Assembly: GCF_003473485.1 (NCBI RefSeq)
Contig: NC_053046.1
Span: 15,076,001-15,140,000 of the forward strand
DNA from: Medicago truncatula
Taxonomy: Eukaryota > Streptophyta > Magnoliopsida > Fabales > Fabaceae
Length of the DNA: 64,000 nt
Direction of reading: 5' to 3'
Shown here: positions 48,224 through 60,040 of the stretch, piece by piece
How the letters are laid out: every line of letters begins with the position of its first letter
Position numbering within the stretch: the first letter of the stretch is position 1
Position numbers and translations under genes: made by a program
The notes under the pieces: model-generated
Database searches by the model: none
Told to the model about the DNA's origin: nothing
Seen by the model: only the letters and a program-made list of their open reading frames with translations

Positions 48224-49270
48224 TGTTGTACTTGCAAAAAGTACAATAAGGGATTCTAGGGTAAAGAATCGTGTATTAGGGTAGTAGATTGATTATTGGA
48301 TCCCTTGAGAATGATCTCAAGAGTAGTATTTATAGCCTGATGTGGGCTTGGGTTTTTATTGCTTGGCTTCCAAGCAACGGGTGTATTTAGGTATTTTAGG
48401 CGGTTTCCAGAAGCTTCTGGAGGGTAAGGAAGGCGGCATTCTTCATGAGGATACGCCCCAACTCAATAACCTTTCTGGAGGGCCTCTGAGCCCTTCCGGA
48501 GGGTGTTCAAGTCCTTCTAGAGGGCTTCTAGGCCTTAAGGAATATTATGACGGTCCACAGCCCCCCCAAGCGCAAGTCTTGGAACAAGGTGTGGTGCTTA
48601 TTTGCCTTCTGAGGTCTTTCGGATTCGTCGCCCTTTTGGGCGATGTCTAACTGTACTCTGACACCTTTCCATCTAACGGTTCATGTTTCGTGACCTTTCA
48701 TTTACTGGCTTGTTTCGCCGTCAATATCTTTCTCCTTGTTTTAAGACTGTTTTATCGGTATGTTCTAGTGCCAACATGTTTCCTTACTGACGCTTCTTTA
48801 ACTTGGCGTTGATACGAACGATTTATTGTGAACAAGGCGATCAAAGTTCAAAGGCCTTTGTTGGCTATTCTTAAGCGAATGAGTTATAGGTAACACATAA
48901 AGTAAGCGACCTTGTGATTGTGAGTTCATGTCTTAAGTGTCGCCTGTTAAGTCTTATCGGACCGCCGAGTTCAGAGCCTTTAAGAAGGTTGACCCAGTTA
49001 TAGGCGATCTCTCGATAATCTTCTTTTATCGGATCGTCGAGTTCAGAGCCTTTTAAGAAGGTTGGCCCAGTTATAGGCGATCTCTCGATAATGTTCTTTT
49101 ATTGGAGTTTAGAGCCTTTATGAACGTTGACCCAGTTATAGGCGATCTCTCGATAATCTTCTTTTATCGGACTGCCGAGTTCAGAGCCTTTAAGAAGGTT
49201 GACCCAGTTTTAGGCGGTCTCTCGATAGTCTTTTCATTAAAAACCTGCAAAATAAATCTCAAAGGTCGAA
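48224..49270 (+). mobile_element. LTR-like block, probable Ty3/gypsy, plus orientation
   Basis: Starts TGTTGTACTTGC, with GTATTTATAGCC (TATA-like), GGGCTTGGG, AGAAGCTTCTGG, GACGGTCCACAG and CAAGTCTTGG in the same order as the minus-strand block at 19.7-20.8 kb. It also carries tandem repeats in its distal half. The 3' border is uncertain, and no primer-binding site or polyprotein was recognised downstream. Confidence 0.5.
48954..49235 (+). repeat. Tandem repeat, about 70-bp period, four units
   Basis: Units share GAGTTCAGAGCCTT, AAGAAGGTTGACCCAGTT, TAGGCGATCTCTCGATAAT and CTTCTTTTATCGGA; the third unit is shortened. Located in the distal half of the LTR-like block. Confidence 0.85.
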
Positions 49271-51290
49271 AAAGTTGTTTTAGAATATAATTCCGCGTTT
49301 CATCTTTATGTTTTCAATGGCGGGACTGTTGCTTCCATGCTCGTTTAATTATGGCGTGTTGATTGGTGAATTCTCTCCTTTCATAAATCTAGCCCTTGGC
49401 GGGCTTGTTAGTATCCCAACCTTGATTTATCTGAAATATAACAATTCTTCCAAACTTTCCAAAGTAATCAGTATCATAAATAAACGAGTCCTTAATCATA
49501 TGCAATCATATTAAATGAAAACTAACCATTCTTTGTCTTCTTTTATTTAGCTCGCCTATACTTTGTATTCCTCTTCCTTTTCCTCTTAATTCTTCTAAAA
49601 TGAGATTACATATCTTATGCAGCTTTTCACTCTTTTTTTTTTTGTTCTTCTACTACATCTAAACTAACTTACTCTCTCAGTTATTCTTTATGTCTTTACT
49701 TCATCCTATGAAGTTGGAACTATGTTTTCTGCTCAACTTTATTCTTTTATATGGGTCTGGTGCTAATTAATCTATTTTGACTAAACAGTTGGTTCAGTTT
49801 GCAAAGTAAATGGTACATAGGAGAGGTTTTCAGGAAAGTGAGGTGGGTCACTTGGACCTCTTAAATACTAAAGCTTTTATCACCAGAATCCCTCATACGT
49901 GTGACCCTTAACAATACTACACTTCACTTCTGCCACGGGGTACCTAGAGTAGTTAAATAATTTTCCTAATGATAGAATTTACTTTACAATATAAATATAA
50001 TTATAAAACTGTACTCCCTTCTATGAAACTAATTCTTCCGTTTAGTTATGTTGTTTTCTACTTGTCTTCCTTCGCCTATTGAGTACAAACTAACTCGCTC
50101 GCTCAACTGTCTAATGGTATACTCCCACTTAGGAAAACATTTTTGGTTTAAAATCCATATACTTGTCTTCATAAATTGACTATGTTTCACCAAGGCAATA
50201 ATCTATATCAAAGTTTATCCAAGTGCAATATTAATACCTCCCATAAATGTTTTCACTACTACTTCATTCATTCGAGATTGTATAGAAATAAGAATGATTA
50301 ATTTGTAGAGATTAAATACTATGAACTTAGGTACGATATTCGACCTTATCAACACATAAATAGGGCAAACAGCCACAAACTTTGAATAAAAAAATCATCA
50401 AAAAAAATACTAAATTTGCAGTAGGTACCTTTGAAGCTTAATTCTTCCATAAATGTTATGGGATCAACAACAATAATATTGTATGGTGTATGTATGGACC
50501 ACGTCTCTATGAAGTTTAGAGTTCGAGTACAAGTCAAACATGAAATTAAGAAAGATAAAGATAAAAGAACATGGGACATGTTTCAATTTACGGGTCATAC
50601 CCATATTATGAGTTTCTATATCATTTATTTATTTACACCTGCTAAACTATCATGTGCTTGTATGCACTAAAAGATTAATACATAGAGATCATCCATTCAA
50701 AATAAATAACCAATATAGCTCCCGATATGCACATGCACATAACTTGTAGCTTCCATAACAAGGAATTGATAAAACATAATCTATCCAATAAGATATTGTA
50801 TATCTTATTCGTGGCTTTCATAACAAAGGAATTAATAATAGGTTAAGACACCCAATCAATTTTATATCATGATTTTTATGCAAAGGAGGCAAGCAATTTT
50901 ACAAAGTTAATAATTATGTTCACGCCACCTACAAAGTTGTTGATTAAAGAACCAAACACATAAAAGACCATATTACTACCTGACAATTTGGCTAAGATAT
51001 CAACACTAATTAAAAACCCTTTTGCTGAGAAGCGGAAATGTGTGCGCACTATGATGAATTTGAGCCGCTAATAAATTACTAACGAGGTTAATATAATTTT
51101 TGGTTGTCGGTTAAGCAATTTTGACTTTTTAAAATAGAGCGTGGACGTGGGCGTGATTGAGATTCTAAAAAACACATATGCCCGGACAGTAGATATTAAC
51201 GTAAATAAAATACAAATCGGTGAAACCTGTTAAGTGTCGATTCTCCTTCAATTGAATAAATATTCCTTCTAGAGGGTTTCGGAATATTAT
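49271..51290. other. Intergenic, no gene seen
   Basis: Two kilobases of AT-rich sequence downstream of the LTR-like block. Short frames here (largest about 79 codons) show no recognisable domain. Could be decayed retrotransposon interior, but nothing supports naming it. Confidence 0.5.
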
Positions 51291-51296
51291 GACGGT

Positions 51297-51353
51297 CCAC
51301 CCGTGCTTAGCACGTGTGACTACACTCGTAGAGGTTAAAATACTAGTTAAAAT
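51297..51353 (+). mobile_element. Possible Helitron 3' terminus
   Basis: Hairpin CCCGTGCTTAGCACG followed, after a longer than usual gap, by AATACTAG and T. The hairpin plus CTAG ending is Helitron-like, but the spacing is atypical and no 5' end was found. Confidence 0.3.
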
Positions 51354-52242
51354 GCCGAAAGAGTAAACTAGTGACCTTGTACGATTTGAAGAAACAAACA
51401 AGAGTGGTATTTTGAGGGAAGGAATGATAATTTTTTTTTAATGGAAAAATTAGTTTAAACTTATTTTAGGTCAAAAAAAATAAAAATTCAGGGAAGTTTA
51501 AATTTTTTATTAATTAAAACTGGTGCAAGTGCAGTAGTTAGGTCAAGAATAAGATATTAGTGGAAAATTAAGGAATCTAATTAGATTATAAAAGCCAGAT
51601 ATACTGCATGATTATTGGTTAACAATTATTCCATATTATTTCCTTAAAAAAATTAGTCGACATTATTCCTTCAAAACAAAAATTATTCGATACTTTATTT
51701 CAGAAGGAAAAAAGATATTCGATACTATTATTCAACCAAACCGTACGAAATCGCGAAGATGAACAATAATGCAAGCTGCAGACTGCGATCACAAAGGATA
51801 CGTGGGACCAACGAATGGCCATGACTATTTAACCACTCAAATTAAATATTAAAAACTTCCAAGCTTTCACGTTAAAATTGATTAAACTTGAAAAAAATGG
51901 GGTTAAATTAACGGTGTTCAAAACCGAACCAACTCAAAAGAAAAATCGCAAATCGAACGAACTCAAATCAAAAATCGTAGAAACTGCATTTGGTTCGGAT
52001 GTATTCGGATCATTTTTTTACTCAACCATGTGGTTCGGTTCGGTTTGCGGTTTTATGTTAGCAGCCAAACAAAATCGCAACATAAGAGAAACACTAATTA
52101 AACTTAGGTCACCAACCTAGTATTCATAGAAAGGACATGTTTTCTTCAGAAGTTTGTCATGATCTCTCTCCCAGTCTATTTTCTTTTCTTCTTCAAGGCT
52201 CCCACATGTATCATCTCTTATAAAAAATATTGAAATGTTTTT
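51354..52242. other. Intergenic, no gene seen
   Basis: AT-rich spacer. A stretch near 51920-52080 repeats CGGTTCGG / AATCGAAC-type words, but no gene or defined element is supported. Confidence 0.45.
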
Positions 52243-53110
52243 TTATAGGTTTGGGTAAGGAGGTTGAAGGTTTCAGGGTAAGGAAGATGATGAGGAAGTT
52301 TAACTTTGCTTTACTATGTAATTGGTGTTGGAGAATGCATGTAGATAAAGGGATTTTAAGTATAAAGTTTTAGTGGTGCATTATGGTGAGGAGGGGTTGG
52401 TTGAATGATGAAGGGAGTGAAGGGTCAGTATGGTTAGGGTTAGTGGCGCGTTATGTGAGGAAGGGTTCAGTGAGGAGGGTTAGTGGTGCGTTATGGTGAA
52501 TAAGGGAAGATGAGGAAGTTTAATTTTGATTTATTAGGTAATTGGTGTTGAAGGATGCATGTTGATAGAGGGATTTTATGGTATAAAGTCTTAGTGGCGC
52601 GTTATGGTGAGGAGGAGCCGTTTGAATGATATTATTTGGCATAAAGAAGTTCCTTTGAAAGTATCCTTATTTGTTCAGCGTCTTCTTCGTTACCGAATTC
52701 CAGCTAAGAATAATTTATTTCGGTGAGACATCCTTCATCAGGACACTCATCTTTGTATGTTTAGGTGTGGTTTGGTGGAATCAGCGGAACATTTATTTTT
52801 GGTTTATCCCTATTTTGACAGCATCTGACATCTTCTTCGACAATGGCTTGACATATTAGGTGTTGATCCTCTTTGTGTATTTATCACTTTCTTCAGTTCA
52901 GTCGGTGAGTGAGAATTCAAAATCTCTCTAATATGCTTTACATTTGATTTGGTTTTCGTGTGTCTGGATGATTTGAAAACTAAGGAAGAATATGATTTTT
53001 AACAATAATGCAAGAATCGTTGCAACAACTATTGGATATAATTAAGCTCGTCTCTTTTTGGTCATTGAAGGCAAAACTGGCTACTTTTGCTTTTGATTAT
53101 TGCAAATAAT
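52243..53110 (+). pseudogene. LINE ORF2 C-terminal fragment with zf-RVT domain
   Basis: Translated pieces: MRKFNFALLCNWCWRMHVDKG (end of the reverse-transcriptase region), LKVSLFVQRLLRYRIPAKNN then HLCMFRCGLVESAEHLFLVYPYFDS (zinc-binding zf-RVT domain, with C-x3-C and H residues) and IKLVSFWSLKAKLATFAFDY at the end. Stops and frameshifts throughout. The first 370 bases contain an imperfect internal duplication: the KFNFALLCNWCW region occurs twice, and the AGTGGCGCGTTATG word three to four times. It lies about 270 bp upstream of gene E. Confidence 0.7.
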
Positions 53111-53313
53111 GGATTATCAATAATTAATTACCTTAAGTGGCAAACTAATTAAACCTCTGATTAGTCTTTCCTATGCAATTATGTGTGACCACTTAACAAC
53201 AAACAATGAATAATGCTTAATTTTTACGTAACAGCATTGACTTTGTACATATAGAAAATATCATCATAACCACGACTTTGTACATATGTTATGTGAGAGA
53301 AACAAAAAAAGCT

Positions 53314-53314
<1 letters not shown>

Positions 53315-53370
<56 letters not shown>
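53315..53370 (+). repeat. (AG)n microsatellite in the 5' leader of gene E
   Basis: 28 uninterrupted AG units ending ten bases before the start codon at 53381. It would be part of the mRNA leader. Confidence 0.95.
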
Positions 53371-53371
<1 letters not shown>

Positions 53372-53380
53372 CAGAGAGAG

Positions 53381-56300
53381 ATGAGGGGATGGCTGAACTT
53401 GAATGGTACAAGCAAATTACTACCATTTGTGGGAATGATTATATCTGTTTTAGCTCAAAGTGGAAGCATGGTGGTAATTAAATTTGCAATGAAAGATGGA
53501 ATGAATAAATATGTAATGGTTGTTTATTCCATGGGACTTTCAAGCATCTTGCTTCTTCCCTTAGCTTTGTTTATCAACAGGTTCCTCTTTTTTATTTTAT
53601 TAATTCTCTTATCATATATATGATGATGATGATAATAATATATATTTGTTTCTAAGAATAAAATTTAAAAGCTTAATTTTTTTTGTTTAATTTTCCTCTG
53701 CCTTTTCTCTTCTTTTAATGGCAGGTCACAACGTCCTCCCTTAACTTTCTCTGCACTTTGGAGCTTCTTTTTGCTTGCTCTCATAGGGTTAGTATTTCTA
53801 TTTTAATTTGTTTCTAACTATATATGTGTGTGTAAATTGGAATCAATATTGCTTATGAATTAGTAGTACTTCCTACCACTCAACATATATTATTTATTTC
53901 ATTAATGTACCCTTAAACGATTTTCCAAAAGATAAAGTTCATTATTCTTTGGGTCTTTGGCCCTCTTTTATACCATAAAAAAAAGTTCATTATTCCTTTT
54001 AGGTAGTGACAAAAAATTTAATATAATTATAAATTCTAAAATTGACAACTGGCTTTAATAATTGTCTATAATAATATTATATAATTTTTTTATCAGATTT
54101 TATTTCCAAACTTCCTTTCTCTTAGATTTTATTTTGTACCTTGCAGCTCTTCAGCACAGATAATGACTTATGGTGGCATAGAACTGAGTTCACCTACTCT
54201 TGCATCTGCAATGCTTAACCTCATTCCAGCTTTCACTTTTGTACTTGCACTGATTTTCAGGTTCCTCATATGATTATTAAACTTTACTAAAAGGTGAATT
54301 TTATGGAAAATATATTTCTAACACTTTTTTTAACAATTTATTTTTTTATTAGATAAAACTCATATGGATCCCACATTTTGAAAATGGATTTCATATAAAG
54401 TGATGGGACTCATATGAATTTTAATCAATAAAAAATTAAAAATTAAAAAAGTGTAAGAAAGAGAGTGTTATTATCATTCGTCTTATATAAAACAAAAGGA
54501 TTTTGTGGTTGTTTGTGAAATGAATAGTCACATACGCAAATAACAAATGATTAATCACACATATAAATTAAAATAAAATAAAAGAGATAATAATTGAATG
54601 ATATAACTAAATTATTTCTCATTTATTTTTCTCCATTATGTGAATATGCTCGGACAATTAGAAAATATATTGTCATGATGCATAACATGTACGCATAACT
54701 TCATATCCTTTGTCTTTAGATGTGATACAAAAATTTCACCAATAATAGTTGAATTTTGAAGTTAACTAATGTTTGAGTGGTACTAAATACTATTACATGA
54801 AGTGACATGTCACCTAATATTTTCAACTTTATGAATTGTTTTTTCGACCTTTATATTTGAACATCCCTAGATAACTAGATTATATATATTCATTTAATAT
54901 ATTATTATTTTGAGAAATGATATTTGTACGACCGTGACACCTTTTGTATAATTTTATCTCTCATACTCACGTAATATTTTTATTCTCTCTCTTCTTTTTT
55001 CTCTCTTCTTTTTTCTCTCTTCATTGTTCTTGACCAATAAAAAAAGAAAAAAAATAAAGTTGTCATGAAATGGATATACAAATATCATTGCTCTATTATT
55101 TTATTTATCTTTCTCTTCTTATCTCATGACCAACATATCATTTCTGAGTACTATGAGAAATGAATTGATCTTATTTTAAATGTGAAAAAATAAGGTTTTT
55201 GAGATTCAAATTCTAACCCTACATACAATATGCAATAACCCTGTCAATTGAGTTAACTTAGGAAGATAAAATAAATTGGTTAAATCCACGTATATAACCA
55301 TTCAAATTGTTTACTTTATTGATACTTTATTTAAAAAGTTTTACGCTAGATTACAAATTGTGCTTGCACTGTATTAGAGAAATATTGGCAGACAATTTTG
55401 ATAAATTAAGACAGACGTGGGTACAATCATGATTGCAACATACTCATGGTTGAAGAGACAACAATATTAAAAATAAATTATATTTATATAACTATTTTAG
55501 AACAAATTTTAAGATAATTTTCTTTTATATTCTCATTATTTTATCTTGATTTTATAACAAAAAGAGATAAAAGAAGAAGGTTGTCCCAAAAAAATTTGCA
55601 AAATTTAATCTTATTAAAATTTAGGGTGTATAGTGTTTTACTCCTATAGTATATATTATTTTTGGGTTTGCCGTAATTCTTGTAAAAAAAATTTGTTTCA
55701 AAATACCACCTAATAGGCTGCCATTCAAAACCCAAAAAAAAAAAACTTTTAAAAATGACCTATTAAGAGGGTATTCTGGAAAAAAATTACAATGACGAAA
55801 AGCAAAAAAAATATGTTACAGGGGATAAATCCATAAATAACTTATATTATAATGGATAAATCACTATTAACTCTAAAACTTATAAAACTTTTAAATGGAG
55901 GTAAAACATCAAAGAAGTCCTTGATTCTATGTGATTACATGGTCGCATAATATAATATTCAAAAAAATAAGGATCATGCTAGCTTGTGCTTAGAACACAA
56001 GTTAAAAAGCTATAAAATGAATTAATCAATAAATACACACTAGTTAAAAAGATAAAATTTAAAATTTTTAAAATCAACAATACACAATTTCCAATATTTT
56101 ATTTCTACCTTTGGTTTGTTATCTCCTACCTACCTTTGAAAGACAAGTTAGCATTTCCCATCTTTTAATTGCAATATCTCTATTAATAATCATCAAGATC
56201 TGAATTTAATGATTTAATTAGGATGGAAAGAATATATTGGAGGCACTTTAGCAGTCAAGCCAAAGCAATAGGAACTATAGTATCAATGGCTGGAGCATTT

Positions 56301-57742
56301 GTTGTCATATTATACAAGGGTCCACCAATCTTGAAGATACATTCATCAATTTCTTACAACACACTTCAATTTTCACCAAATCTGAATTGGATTTTGGGAG
56401 GGTTTTTATGTGCTGGAGATTCTTTACTTTCCTCAATGTGGTACATATATCAGGTAGGTCACTTTTTAACATTTTACATATTTCATTTACCACCTTTTGA
56501 AATAAAAAATAAAAATCATTTCAACCACTATGTGTGTGTGTTAGTCTTTGGACCTTTTTCTTTTGAGTAATATGTTTTTTACTACAAGGTAAATTAATTT
56601 TCGGTTTTCCCTCTACATGTTTTAGGTTTCAGTAACAAAGAAATACCCTGCTGTAATAGTCATAGTGTTCTTCCAAGTAGTTTTTATCACAATTCAAACG
56701 GGAGTATATGCCTTAATTGTGGTTAGAGACCCAAGTGCATGGGAACTAAAGCTTGATATGGGGTTGATTGTCATTTTATACCAGGTAATCATTCATTTAT
56801 TAGTGTCTATAAACATGAAATTTATTGAGATGGTTCGTTTTGGGTACACTATTGGGATAGTTTTAAATAGTATCGAATTTTGGTTCACTGTTGCGGTGGT
56901 TTTAAAGAAGGCTTAATTGCACTTTTGGACTCTTATCTTTTCAAAAGTTGCGGTTATGGCCCCCTAACTAATTTAAATACAAAATAGCCCCCTATGTTTT
57001 GATTCTTTGGCAGTTTTGAACCTCCAGTCCATTAGTGAGGTGCCACGTGTATTATTTAGGGGGCCACGTGGCACCTCACTAATGGACTGGAGGTTCAAAA
57101 CTGCCAAAGAATCAAAACATAGGGGGCTGTTTTGTATTTAAATTAGTTAGGGGACCATAACCGCAACTTTTGGAAAGATATGGGTCCAAAAGTGCAATTA
57201 AGCCTTTAAAGAATAAAGATGTTCAGACATTTTAATGTGTACACACGCTTTGTACCATTCTCGAAAATTTTAGTTAACCAAATATATGGTTTGTGTGACC
57301 ACTCTTTTTCCACTTAATTAACTAAATAAATTCTGAAAAAATAGTGGTCACACAATTAAAAAAATGTGGTCACACAGACCATATATTTAGTTAACTGAAA
57401 TTTTTCAGAATGATACAAAGGAGTGTACACATTAAAGGTGTCTGCCTATCATTGGTCTATTTTTAAATAGTATTGAAAAAAGAATAGCATGTCATGTGAC
57501 GTGATGCAGTCACGTAGTGCAATATATCACATTATAATTACTGTTTTTTTCGTCATGAGTTTAACTCAATTAATAAGAACATTGTATAATATATGCATGA
57601 ATCGTGGTTCGAACCCAACACCCTAAACTATTAAAAAAATGTAACACAACTGTATCTTTTTGTGGTATATTTAGAGAGAAATTGTTGAGGAGTTATGATA
57701 TATACTTGTAGAGAGGGGTCGGGATATTTCTCAAAAAAAAAT

Positions 57743-57800
<58 letters not shown>

Positions 57801-58881
57801 TATGACATGATATTGATATTAAGAATGAAAATAAGACATAAGTCATGAATTCATAAAAAATTTAAGATATACCTTTCAAGAATTCGTTAGTAATCTCTGT
57901 CATGGAGAAAATAAAAATCATTCAACTTGTCGTATTCCCTCTTATCTTGGCCCAGAGGAATATATGCCACAGAAAATAAACACCGGACGAAAAAATTCAG
58001 GACCACATTTTTAAGCTTACATTTCGTTACTTGTGTGTCTATTTTTGAGATAACCATAAAATTTTAAAGGAAATTATGTATTAACATGAAAATCAAAATA
58101 ATAAAAAAAGAAAGTAAAAATATAATACAATTATGTATATGATAGAAAAAATTATCATAAAATAGTTGTGCAAATATTATCTTATACGTTTAAGATAGAA
58201 GTTAAGAAATTAACTGCTCTTGTAGTAGTTTAATTTTGTAAAATAAAGTAGTTGTTTAGTTTTCTGACAAGGCTTAATTAGGTGCTAAAAAAATTAGTTG
58301 CTCTCGTCCCCGAACTATTTTTTAATATTAAATGTTATAGTTAGTTGTTAGATTAATTTTATTTTGTTTTCTTCGTTCGGTTTTCAATCTTAAATCTTAA
58401 ATCTCGATCATTTGCTTCAATTAGATGAACTATCTAACGTCTCTCATCACGGTTAACAGGCAGTAGCTGCAATAGGGATTCGATACTTCCTACAAACATG
58501 GTCCGTGCAAAGAGCTGGTCCTCTGTTTTGTGCTATGTTTAAGCCGATCGGAATCATCTTCACCGTTTTCTTGGGTTCAATTTTTCTCGGAGATGACTTT
58601 TATCTTGGAAGGTACATATACAAAACTAGTGAATCATTTTAAGTAACATAGTTAATTACTTCATACTTGTTTATGGGGAAGTTTATAATGAGATTTTGTT
58701 TTGCATAACATTGAGAATAAATTTTGAAAATGACTTTTGCAGTTTGATTGGCGCGGTTATAATCGTGGTAGGGTTTTATGCCGTGCAATGGGGCAAAGCT
58801 TCAGAAGAAAAAGTTGAGAAAGGGATTGAAAACTTGGAGACACAGTCCAATGTTGTTCCATTGTTACAAAACAAAGTATAA
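53381..58881 (+). CDS. WAT1-related / UMAMIT (EamA) transporter, gene E
   Basis: Seven exons: 53381-53580, 53725-53787, 54147-54260, 56222-56453, 56626-56784, 58460-58611, 58743-58881 (stop TAA); all GT-AG, phases consistent, 352 residues. Diverged from A-D: it begins MRGWLNLNGTSKLLPFVGMI, with VVIKFAMKDGMNKYVMVVYS in helices 1-2. Family marks include SSPTLASAMLNLIPAFTFVL, SSQAKAIGTIVSMAGA, YKGPPI, CAMFKPIGIIFTVFLGSIFLGDDFYLGS and VGFYAVQWGKASEEK. It retains an intron (53581-53724) absent from A-D, where the corresponding exons are fused. The C-terminal tail is shorter in Ser and richer in Glu. Introns 3 and 5 are long and hold several MITEs. Likely a ten-helix amino-acid or auxin-type carrier; substrate unknown. 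Confidence 0.92.
54912..55093. mobile_element. Mutator-like MITE in intron 3 of gene E
   Basis: 182 bp, ends GAGAAATGATATTTGTA and complement of GAGCAATGATATTTGTA. Flanked by exact 9-bp TATTATTTT at 54903-54911 and 55094-55102. Confidence 0.82.
56910..57204. mobile_element. Mutator-like MITE in intron 5 of gene E
   Basis: 295 bp, ends GGCTTAATTGCACTTTTGG and complement, nearly a perfect palindrome with a short loop. Flanked by exact TTTAAAGAA at 56901-56909 and 57205-57213. Same family as the element in intron 4 of gene C. Confidence 0.88.
57224..57444. mobile_element. Palindromic MITE in intron 5 of gene E
   Basis: 221 bp with inverted ends CAGACATTTTAATGTGTAC and CACATTAAAGGTGTCTG, and long inner matches (GTGTGACCAC, ATATATGGT, TAGTTAAC). 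No clear target duplication, so the superfamily is uncertain. Confidence 0.6.
57745..57797 (+). repeat. (TA)n microsatellite in intron 5 of gene E
   Basis: About 26 AT/TA units. Confidence 0.95.
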
Positions 58882-58889
58882 TGTTAATA

Positions 58890-60040
58890 ACACACTTTCT
58901 AACTCAAACTTTTAATTACATTTTTTCGTATTATTTCTATTTTTTAATCCCTAACATGTGTCCTTAATTATTACTAATTTATGAGTATTACTAATTTTAT
59001 AACAAATGTATCTAAAATACACATGATTTAATGAACATCATTTGAATTGCATCCAACATAAGGAAATTCTTTCTTGCGGGATATTGAGAGTGGAAGTGCT
59101 TGAGGATAAGTTGTCCATCAACAAAGCTAAAGGCGGAATCAAATTTCATAAGTTATAACATCTATGCTTTTAATTTCTCTCTTTTTGACAAAACAAGCCT
59201 CAACGTTCATGTCTCAACTTTGGTAGCGCGTATCCAGGGCCAGCCCTAGGCATAGGTCGGAGGTGCGGATGCCTAGGACCCATGCATGTGGGGGCCCAAA
59301 ATTTGTTTCATAGGGTTGGGTATATATATCAATACCTCTTTTAACGGGGGTACATAGCAAATATCGCAAAGAGGGGCCAACTCTTTATCAGACAGCAACC
59401 CAGTAGCCCTTTACCCATTTTATTTTACAACTCAGAAACATTTCATTTTCACACCCCCAGCCTAACACTTTCATTTTCAAACCCCCCATTATTTCATCTG
59501 TCAAGACGCAAAACATAAAAGTAAAACATAAAACACAAAATCTCCACTCCTTTCTAGAGACTGAATTTTCTTTTTATTTTGAGGATGTTTTTCGGTGTTT
59601 CAAATTGAATTGAACCTGAGTTATTATTTAGATTTCACAATATAATGATATGACTTTCATCATGAAAGTTTCATGCTTGAAACATCTAATTTGGTCTTGT
59701 GTGTAATTTTTTATAAGTAACATATCATATTCTATTGACAAATGATAAAAGGTCTTCATGTTATTGGGTGTGAGAGAAGTGTATTTTACTTAGTTTTATT
59801 GGATTTGGTTCGGCCCCCAAAACTTTTTTTATTTTGTTATTCTTTTTTTATTAATAATATATAGGACAATGTGTATTTGATACACAATGTTTTAAGGTGT
59901 CAACATAGTTGAGATTTCAGAACATTGTATTATGAAGACTTAGGGTGACAACATAGCTTAGATGTCAATCGCCATAATTAATGCATTATTCGTTTATCAA
60001 GTTTGAGACAATTGTTAGTGAAATAGAGTGCACCCATATG
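58890..60040. other. Intergenic, no gene seen
   Basis: Sequence downstream of gene E. A GGGCCAGCCCTAGG-type word near 59240 resembles one end of a hAT-like element, but no partner end is visible. No coding region recognised. Confidence 0.45.

Noticed and set aside
53224-53415. Minus-strand frame with a long Ser-Leu run, and a similar one at 9045-9269
   Set aside because: Both are translations of AG/GA microsatellites.
14866-58881. Idea that the transporters and the P450 form a metabolic gene cluster
   Set aside because: Adjacency alone is weak; the five transporters are explained by tandem duplication and the P450 is on the opposite strand with no further pathway enzymes nearby.
59225-59330. 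GGGCCAGCCCTAGG-type sequence resembling a hAT element end
   Set aside because: No matching inverted end or 8-bp target duplication could be found, so it is only mentioned in the intergenic note.
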